Shown here piece by piece: positions 7,501 through 15,600 of a stretch of DNA of 21,573 bases (positions are counted from its first letter, which is position 1; each line of letters begins with the position of its first letter). Source of the DNA: Bacteroidales bacterium. Its GTDB lineage: Bacteria; Bacteroidota; Bacteroidia; Bacteroidales; P3. The notes under the pieces are model-generated. The model ran no database searches. It was not told where the DNA came from and saw only the letters and a program-made list of their open reading frames with translations. Position numbers and translations under genes: made by a program. Location of the stretch: positions 1-21,573 of the forward strand of contig JAITVC010000226.1 in the NCBI GenBank assembly GCA_031286005.1, in the 5' to 3' direction.

Positions 7501-9614
7501 GGATTATCAAGGTCTACAACGGGAACTTCTTCTGTAACGTAATGTGGTTTGGTTTGCACAGCAGTCAAAGACTCCATATCTCCGATTTGCGTATAGTCGG
7601 CAGAAGAATCCAAACGGATAATCAAAGCCAAATCTTCGACACACGGGTTTTCCGGCCCAAACAAATTCGTGAGGGTATCCATTTTGGCTAAAGCCAAGAC
7701 ATCTACTGTATCTGCAACCACTGGTTGCGATGCAAAAATCCATTCCACTGGATTTTCTTTGTATGGAATAGGTTCGAGTTCCGGCTCAGGTTCGGGTTGA
7801 ACATAATCGGGAACCAACTCCATAGTCATGGTGAATTGACCGCGCACAGGAATTATATCCAATGCGGGATTTAATTGAAGTGGATTCATGGTATCGGGTT
7901 GATAGCCATCCTTAGCAAACGCCATCGTATAGGTATTGCCTGCTTTTGGTGCAACGTAAGCCACTTGTCCCAAGGAGTCGGTATATAACGTCGTGCAACC
8001 ATTTGTATCGCATACGGTAACTGCTGTTAACGCCAACAACTCTTTGGTTACAGAATCTCTAACCTCAAACTGAATATCCAGCATCGATGCCGTTTTAGGA
8101 AATGAATATACTTCATTGGAAAATCCGACATTGTAATACCGGCTACTGGAAAAATAGGCCCGTTCTACACTTGGCGCCATAGCCGGAGAATAATCATCGA
8201 ACGATGTATTGATGGGCGCTTCCACATGGTAAATCTCACCAAATACATCATTTCCGTCAGCTATAGCCACATACATATCTTGTCCGCCATAACCCACATG
8301 TCCGTTGGAAGAAAACATAAACGCTTTGTTGTTGACCCATTTCGGATAAACTTCATCACCTTTGGTATTGACTACATTGCCAAGATTTACGGCCATCGAC
8401 CATTCTGAAGATAACTCCAAGTCTGATTGTTTCTTTGATTTAGAAGCCGGTTTGGAGGCTGCCGGAGCAGCTTTGTATTTTTTGGTTTGGGCTGTTGCGG
8501 CCTTACTTGTCTTGCTTCTTGTGGCTACGGTTTCGGTGCGGTCTTGCGATCCTGAAACACGTGATTGGCCTAATGGTGGAGCTATTCTGTTCATTATCCA
8601 CAAATCACTTCCACCCTCGCCTTTCGGGTCGCGGGCAACCACAATCATACGTTGGCCATCGGGCGATACTGTCGGCTCTCCAACAATGTATTCGGGATTG
8701 AGGCCGGAAATTTCAACTTTTTGCGGAACCGTCCAACCGTTGCCTTCACGAGTGGTTGAATAAATCTCGCAATAGCGTTCGTTGCAACGGTGAAAATAGC
8801 CTATTTTATTGACCTCATCATACGAAAATCCGCCGTCGCTGATATTGTCGCTCCATATATTGAAACTCATTGGGGATGGACTTTCCCACGACATAGAATC
8901 GATTCTATACGAGGCTTCGTAAAAATGAGAAAACCCCTCGCCGGTCTGATAGTCGGTTGTATTGGGCTGGACACGTTGCGCCGAACTGAAAATTAATTTT
9001 CCTTCTACAATCGTTGAACCAAATTCCGCAAATGGTGTAGAGAGGTTGTTTTGACGGTTAATATCGTTCTGCGAAAGTATACTTGCCGTATCCACATAAG
9101 CTAATCCAAGTTCGCACGAAGCCAAACGATTTTGAATAAACTTATCGTTTGGAGATGCATTGTAAAGCATGTCGTACACAAATTTGGCTTTCACATAATC
9201 TGCAGCTTTAAGCAATACATCGGCATACGATTCCAAGAAATCTATGTCGCGGTTGTTGCTACCCCAAACACGATCAAAATAGACTACCGCTTCAACCGGA
9301 TGATTTAGCTGACGTTGGGTTTCGCCCATTCGCAAACGAAGTTTCATTCTCACATCGCCTTCCGGAGCACGACGAAAAGCCCGATCGTAATAGCCTTGTG
9401 CTTTGAAAAATCGGCCTTCGTCAAAGGCCCGGTCGGCCATGCGAACCCATCTGTTAACACGTAATTTGCGAGACAGTTTTTCGCGTTTCGATTTAGGGTG
9501 AACAGTAGCTTGATTGCTTTGCTGTTCTTGGACTGTGCCCTCTTGCGGTTCTTGTGCATAGAAGAAACTACTGCACAAGGCCATAAACAGGGTGGTGATG
9601 AGGATTCTTTTCAT
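4572..9614 (-). CDS. Giant PorE-like OmpA-family protein with TPR, beta-propeller, four DsbD-alpha-like repeats, OmpA_C and SPOR domains
   Basis: The protein has 1680 residues. Domains in order: signal peptide (1-20, ending FYA|Q); TPR-like helices (about 53-175); PD40/WD40-like propeller (about 190-510, with blades such as VSPDGQRMIVVARD near 319 and KAFMFSSNGHVGYGGQDMY near 430) interrupted by a Lys/Ala/Ser-rich linker near 365-395; carboxypeptidase-regulatory-like fold (about 510-597); an E/P linker; four repeats of roughly 135-155 residues (about 621-1255) resembling the N-terminal domain of DsbD without its cysteines; a variable segment; OmpA_C peptidoglycan-binding domain (about 1447-1556, with TAHADERGSDEYN, ERRLKSV and NRRTTIRL); and a SPOR domain (about 1580-1680, FRVQVGAF to the end). 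TPR, propeller, regulatory domain and OmpA_C are the order of T9SS protein PorE. The repeats and SPOR are additions that make it about 2.5 times longer. It probably links the outer-membrane complex to the wall. It begins two bases after the adhesin stop. Confidence 0.92.
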   Translation of the reverse strand: MKRILITTLFMALCSSFFYAQEPQEGTVQEQQSNQATVHPKSKREKLSRKLRVNRWVRMADRAFDEGRFFKAQGYYDRAFRRAPEGDVRMKLRLRMGETQRQLNHPVEAVVYFDRVWGSNNRDIDFLESYADVLLKAADYVKAKFVYDMLYNASPNDKFIQNRLASCELGLAYVDTASILSQNDINRQNNLSTPFAEFGSTIVEGKLIFSSAQRVQPNTTDYQTGEGFSHFYEASYRIDSMSWESPSPMSFNIWSDNISDGGFSYDEVNKIGYFHRCNERYCEIYSTTREGNGWTVPQKVEISGLNPEYIVGEPTVSPDGQRMIVVARDPKGEGGSDLWIMNRIAPPLGQSRVSGSQDRTETVATRSKTSKAATAQTKKYKAAPAASKPASKSKKQSDLELSSEWSMAVNLGNVVNTKGDEVYPKWVNNKAFMFSSNGHVGYGGQDMYVAIADGNDVFGEIYHVEAPINTSFDDYSPAMAPSVERAYFSSSRYYNVGFSNEVYSFPKTASMLDIQFEVRDSVTKELLALTAVTVCDTNGCTTLYTDSLGQVAYVAPKAGNTYTMAFAKDGYQPDTMNPLQLNPALDIIPVRGQFTMTMELVPDYVQPEPEPELEPIPYKENPVEWIFASQPVVADTVDVLALAKMDTLTNLFGPENPCVEDLALIIRLDSSADYTQIGDMESLTAVQTKPHYVTEEVPVVDLDNPGDTIYRIDTISCEILYFAPEALFSIPVVANTPDDFVITGTYDYAAERPDTTMIFKNVPFSVPVKGVGEILDTTSVDTMPVEEPVLAAAEDSIPESIWHYSVNQSEEHSDTVNLVAMAMFDTLTKLLGPDNPCVEDLRLAIQLDSSSNYTQVGSIQTLSEAKQIAQASLDSNSENVPCDTSYFQPEALFAMPIVANTPDDFEVTGTINYTLVRPDTTIIFKEPFSILVEGVGEPIDTMPADEDPMLAAVVEDSVPPIVWTYSVNMPEEGNDTAYLVAKATIGESYELVSDEPQEDPFVPLTFAFNPDPNNYDLAGASTSNVPAEKKSFQLEENENVYHPLFMSYYKDSVTFAQPVILKNQNPFEVTGTTNYVLGQDEDYTSYANEPMTYPIPGRIEEEPQDDLPLISWYYSVDQFNDGTAELTAKAVIKKGAIMLSDLQVANELLSPITFEFVENPDQYELIGKPTADFRPIFVDDLLNSDFADVPDSIKNLEGRPAVPMSYFRDSVTFSQSIEVKSAEDFDVLGKMNYTLGFDKVFSPYTNVPLSFPIFGIEQEEEPVPAPVDDRPLFTNKVQVKEREDLDMSDCMRPGMTPEEVIECLNRTKQENHVAQNEQEEVDVRIVHNYQDRINDPNRRANMEVLPPNVPCVDCGEQPVQHQTSEELYIQSGDDKKTLKFTDNAGNVTYLDLAPNTKYHINVSNALADLMAKLPENVEKSDLVKTAKTKDYIVYECLPKLAEVGEEVYVNNIYYDFDKSEVIRDGNRELDKMVIIAIKNPQLTFEVTAHADERGSDEYNVALTERRLKSVTDYLAKKGLDLGRLITKAAGKSEPLLVHAGNDDEHALNRRTTIRLYNAQATNMLQSVDYEVPENKPFDRRGLRFRVQVGAFKEAPEYPLYLFKDHINAATSERLSYYQDRDGLYKFTIGDFTDLEQARRICRGILEANKECYVVAFIDGQRITVAEAQMWIVNQKRNGNR
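5850..7754 (-). repeat. Four tandem DsbD-alpha-like domains coded within the OmpA-family gene
   Basis: Repeats begin at 7754, 7213, 6735 and 6288 and end near 7315, 6826, 6335 and 5850. Each starts with W-x-[FY]-S-V (EWIFASQ, WHYSVNQ, WTYSVNM, WYYSVDQ), has an F/Y-containing middle (SYYKDSVTFAQP, SYFRDSVTFSQS) and closes with a G-x-x-x-Y strand and a final hydrophobic strand. Repeats 1 and 2 are close relatives: both have GP[ED]NPCVEDL and [FQ]xPEALFx[IM]P[IV]VANTPDDF. Repeats 3 and 4 form a second pair. The pattern matches the Bacteroidota form of the DsbD N-terminal (alpha) domain as I remember it. Confidence 0.7.
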
Positions 9615-9616
9615 AA

Positions 9617-12600
9617 CTAAAATACGGTTACTACACCGGTTTTTGTATATCTGATATTATTAATTACCACGGTAAGAATGTAGAAATAATCGCCCCTGTC
9701 CACCAATCGGTTACTTTGCGTATTGCGGCCATCCCATCCTCTGCGCTCCTTCGATTCATACACCACAACGCCCCAACGGTTCATAATAGTTATTTCATCT
9801 ACATCTTTCATAAACACATCGTTCACGCCATCGCTCGTCCATGGCGAAAAGCCACCCGGAACGGTTTGCCCAAACACATCTTTGGCTTCTGTGCGTAGTT
9901 TTATCTCAATGCCAACTGTACTCACACATCCGTACGCCGATGGGTCTTCTACGCGATAGTAGAACCATTGCGGATAGAATATCACACCGGTTACTGCATT
10001 GGCCGTATCCGGACGAAATTCTCCGGCCTCAGTATAGCCCGCATACGGATAGGTATGCTGATCTTCCGGATAAACTTCTCTGGGCGTGAGCCACCGGTAA
10101 GTATGCGCTATGGCGCTTGCCGAATCATAATCGCGCCACACACGACCGTGAAACAACAGTCTGTCGCCTATCATAACAGAATCGCCAAGCTCCAATGATT
10201 TCAAAACATACAGTTGATCGGTTATTTTCGCTAAATCCATTCCAGAGATTTCGGCAAGGATAGACGGAGCTATGCGAATAGCAATATTCGTTGTATCGGA
10301 GAACAGGGCTGTAGTTCTTGGATCGGCTACAGGCTCATTGCTGTATAGCGAATCATAGCCCACAAATCTAAACCTCAACGTGTCGGTGTCGTCCAAATAG
10401 AGCGTGTCGTCTGTATCAAACCTCACAATATGTCGCAATATTGTACCCTCAACTTCCGGCTTTGGTTCATATTTGCCCGTCATCGGATTATAAATAAACC
10501 ACTCTTGACGGTAAAATTCAGCCTCGCCGCCTTGATGCGTTGCTGTAAGTTCAAATTCTACATCCTTACATACCGCAGGTTCAAAGTCCACTTTGCTTGA
10601 ATACGTGCCATCTGCAATCAATTCGATCGTATCGGTTGTGGTGCATTGGAATTGACCGGGATAAAGGGTACTTTTTTCAATTGCTTTTACCACAAAAGAT
10701 TCTTCCTTCAAATAGACCCATTTCAAGCGCATGATGGTGTTGGCAGGATTGGTGGATTCAAACCTATCCGACCAACTATAATCAAAGTCTTCCCAATGGT
10801 TGGCTTCCCTCTCGCCCGATGAATTTATAATTCCGGCGCTATCTATAATGAACAACATAGTTTCATCCCCATAAGACGATGTTTCATTGCTTTTAGAAAA
10901 TTCCAAATACAACCGTGTCGGCTGCACGTCTACGTTTGTTTCCACAGAATCTTTATCTCCACAACCTTCCGTCCAAACTTTAATCATACCCGACTCTTGA
11001 CCGGGAATGAAATAAAACCGCTTAACCGTATCAGCGCCAACTACAATAATGCTATCTTTTTTCTCAACACGGATCCAATCACTCGGAAGTTCTATATGAT
11101 GCGTTAAGCCCAACGTAACATGCTGTGCAGGAATCCGAACATCACCCCAAATGGTATCGTTAAAACAATAGCGCAAATTGTCAAATGTCGTCAAGCCGGT
11201 TAACTCTTCCTTGAATGGCTCTATGTTTTTCTCCGGAGAGATTGTAAACGTGTCGTAGCGGAAATTACATGCATTATGAGCTTCTACACGAAGTTTAAAT
11301 GGCGCTGTTCCCACATTCTCAAAATAGAGCGAATCATAAATAGATTTTCCGTTATCTTGTGCTATCTTGGAAGCTGCTGAATCATATTCGGAAACAGTCC
11401 CTATCCTTTTCCATGCTATAGAATCTGTCCATTCGTCATAATTCAAACTCAACTCAAACGGTTCCTCCGGACAAGGATACAGGTTCTGAATCGGTGTCGG
11501 TTTCGCAGGCAAATCTTGGGTTTCTATGTATACAATCGTGGAATCCCGTTTGGTAAAACATACATCTCCGGTCACATAATAACTGGCTCGAACCGTAAAT
11601 TCCCCTTTCGGAACTGTTATTTTTGCGGTATCTGTAATCGAATTTATTATCGTATCAAAATCTGCGCCATCCATCGACCAACGGAACTGATCTACAATAA
11701 GACCTGTACCTGTAGTATCCACCCAAACTATGAGTTCAGATTCTTCGCAAGCCGTTGTATCACTAGCATGAACAAGAATCTCTTCATAATCGGGTGCCGC
11801 TTCAACGGTAATAGGGAACTCTTTCGGCTCTCGAGATGTGCCACAACCGCCACTGGCGCTTACCACAACCGTATACTCGCCTGCAACATTCGCCGTTCGG
11901 GCAATCAGTGTATCTGCATTTCGACCTAAAATAGTATCGCTCCAATCGTCCGGAACATCCCAGCCAAAACGCACGGCGAAAGAGGATTCTCCGATAATGG
12001 AAGCTACCAATATTACCGTATCGTCCGTACAAGCCCTACCTTCCATAGCATCTGCATGAAAAACATTAGGATAAAAACGATCAACATTAATATCAAAGTT
12101 CATCAATGTATCGCTTTTCAATGTGAGGGTTGTATCGTAGCGATGCAAAATCTCCGTTTCCATCTCGTTATTACAGTAATCAAAGATATAACTCATATCA
12201 AACAAAAGTTCAATACTATCGCCTACATTAGAATTAAATTCAATCCAAACCGAATCTTCTATTATATTATTAACCGACACTCCGCCAGAAACAACACCTT
12301 CTGCCATATCAAAACTGGCTAAATTATGATTGGAAACAAAGATATACTTAATAACACTATCGGGACAAGGTTGAGCATCCACAATCACATTTGTTATTCT
12401 CGGCAAACTGATTACCGCAAATTCGTGTGTGATTGAATCGCTGGTACATGCGCCGCAAGTACTATCAATAGCTACGGCTGAAATCAAATACCGCCAAGTG
12501 CTATCGCGCAAACTGTCGCCGGGAATGGTGTATTCAAAGGTATCTCGTTTTGTGGCAATAACCGTATCAAAAAGAAATACCGTATCGCTTTCATCATCCA

Positions 12601-15600
12601 AAATATGCGCCACAATAAACTTGTAAGCATCCACATGCAAAGTATCGCTGTCGTGGGCATACACCGTTAATGGGCCGAAATCCGTTTCCGGACAAGCCGT
12701 ATCCGATACCAACACAAAACTATCCAAAACAGGTGGTTGCCAAAACTGAATTGCTTCCTTGATATAAACAGCCGATTGATTTTCGTAAGTGCAATAATTC
12801 TTACTCAAATCATAGTTCCGCCCCGTCATAGTCCTCACGCCTATCTTGCCGGGAGTTGTTCCTACTCTAACATCTACGCTTTCTCCCATAGAATCTTTAC
12901 CACTCACAAATTCATACCCTGTCGGCAATTCCCAGCGGAAACCTAATATCGTGGTATCATGCCAAGCTTTCACCCGAATTTCGCCAATACCCTCGCAAGG
13001 CAGAATTTGGTAATCTTCGACATCCAACAATTCAAACGTTACGCTGTCAATCACATTCAACGAAAGCGTATCTACAGAAATCAAGCGAATCAACAACGTG
13101 TCACCATTTTCCACGCAGCCTTCTTGACGGGCTGTTACTCCAATTAATGTCTCTTGGCGTTTGGCATCCATAGCAAGACCTTTTACCTGTACTTTATCGT
13201 GATTGACAGAAAGTGCTGCGCTCGTGTCGAGCAAATCCCCAAAGGTCGGTAGCGTATCCCCACTTAAACGCATCCAAATAAACGGCTGCAAGGACAAACC
13301 TTCTCTTTCGTCAACCGTATCGGCCTTTATCATCCAATCTTTATCGCTGTACAAACACACCGTATCTACGTAATTAGCTGCTGAAGTAAAGAATCCAAAA
13401 TCCATCGGCATAGGTGCGTTCGAAAAACGTTTCACTTTCGTGATTGTAACCGTATCCGATTCCAAGGTTCGGCTGCAAGTGTTTTTAGCCACTACCCACA
13501 CTCTGCCCGTATCGGCAGGCATTAACTTAAAGATATGCTCATAGCCCAAATTACCCTCTATCACTTGCTCTACAACAGAGTCTAATTCTCGACCCTCTTG
13601 AGCAAAATACCAAACATACTGTCCGGCATTTTTTAAAGGGCTGTCTTGATAGGTAAGTTTAAACACACTGTCCTCATCTTGGCAAAGAACAACAGGTGTA
13701 GATGTTTCAAACTTAGGCGCAAAACTTTCTGTTAATTCATCTACTGGTGTAATTTCTATTTCCGGCGAATGCGACCATCCGCAACGGTTTTGCATATCCA
13801 TTCGGATGATAAGGGGGGTAAAAGTAAGACTTTTCACACTATGAAAGGCCAAGGTATCCGGCAAACAGAGGGTATCGGCAAACTTATATTGAGCTATTGC
13901 CTCAGAACCCATATTCATATTGCCCTTAACACTATCCACCAAACTATCCGTTGGCACAATTCCAGGTTGTTGCCACCACCATTTAATCGTATCCACATCA
14001 AACGGCCGGTTCACAAAAAGTTGCAACGTATCCCCACCGCAAGGTCTGGTACCAAACGGCTCATCATTCTGATAAGCATCCCGCACGTACTCCGGATCAA
14101 ACGTTGCCGTATCCCAAATCCAAACCGCTTTTTTCATGGCTTCCCCAATAGGCTGACCACAACACCAACTCTGTGCCGTTACTCTAATCGTATCTTCTGC
14201 GCCAAACGTCCCACTCGTTACCACCCTCACCGAATCGCAACTCGAAATCTCGTGTCCGCCTCTCGCTCCAGATGAATCTACAACTTCCCAACCTGCGGGG
14301 AATGTCCACACATAAAAATTATCTTGTATCGAATCTTCCTTTGTCGGCTTCACACTATACCAAAACGTATCCCTCGCACAAACCGTATCCTTCGGCCACA
14401 CATCCACCACAGGAATCAACGGATGGGTGCGTACAAATACCTTGGTGGTGTCCCAATACTCCGGACGATTATGCTGGATATCACAGTACATGTGTATCCA
14501 TCGAACTAAAATATTACGCTCCCCGCCTTTCAAATTAAGACTATCCGGATGCCCTACTTGAGCACGGTAATAAACACTTTCATAAGTAGGTGCAGGATCG
14601 CCTATAAGCACTTTGGAAAAAGTATCATAGTATGGGCCTTCAACGGGTTCTTGTTCATCCCACATCCGGCTTGCAATCCACCAATCGTTCGGAAACGTCA
14701 TCATTAAATCGCCCATCTCGTCTTCCGTACCGGTCAATTTATTCATCGACTTCAAAGCGTAGGTATATACCGAATCGGCGCAAACCGTATCGCTTATCGT
14801 ATCCCATTGCGCACGATAATAGTTAACAGGATATACCATCGACGACTCCACCGGCATACTGCTTCCGCATTGGTTCACAAAGCGAACAGCCACAATGCCG
14901 CTATCTTTCCCAAAGCGAATTGAGGTATATCTGTTCAATCCATCCTCCAAATCTCGGTTACGTACTCCTACCGTCCACGTAGAATCCACTTGCCAAAACA
15001 CACGGGCTTGTTTGTTAGAAAGTACGGATTTTTCTGTCATCGTATAGCCTTCGGGCATGTTATAGCTCGTCAAAAACGATAGCTCTTCACCTTCACAAAT
15101 GCGTGTATCGGTCAAATAATCTTTCATCGGTGTGGCCGGATCAACATCTGCCCAAACCGTTGGCGTATACTCCTCAAACGGCACCGTATCCATCGTCTCA
15201 TAAGCGATCACAACCGAATCGCCCCAGCCGCAAGCATTATGGGCCTGCCACATCAACAAGCCGGATCGCCTGAAATTAGTAGAATCCGGACGTAAATAAT
15301 TAGTATCGATTTTAAGATTAACGTACGATTGATGACCATAACCGGCATCGTCAAAATTTATAAAAACAGGGTTGTTTCCCGTTGTTCTAACTTCATTATT
15401 GATCCCTATGGGGTGTCCGGAGCCTTCGCCACCCGGAGTGGACCCGTTGACAATAACCTTCCACCGGTGGGCGCCGGAGCCGCCATGTGTGCCATCATCG
15501 TTAATCAATCGGTCGTCTATATTAAATAACTCAAGCCTGTAGCCGGTTCGGCCGGTCTTACGTCCAAGACTGTCCAAAAGTTCATATTCACAAAGCCGAA

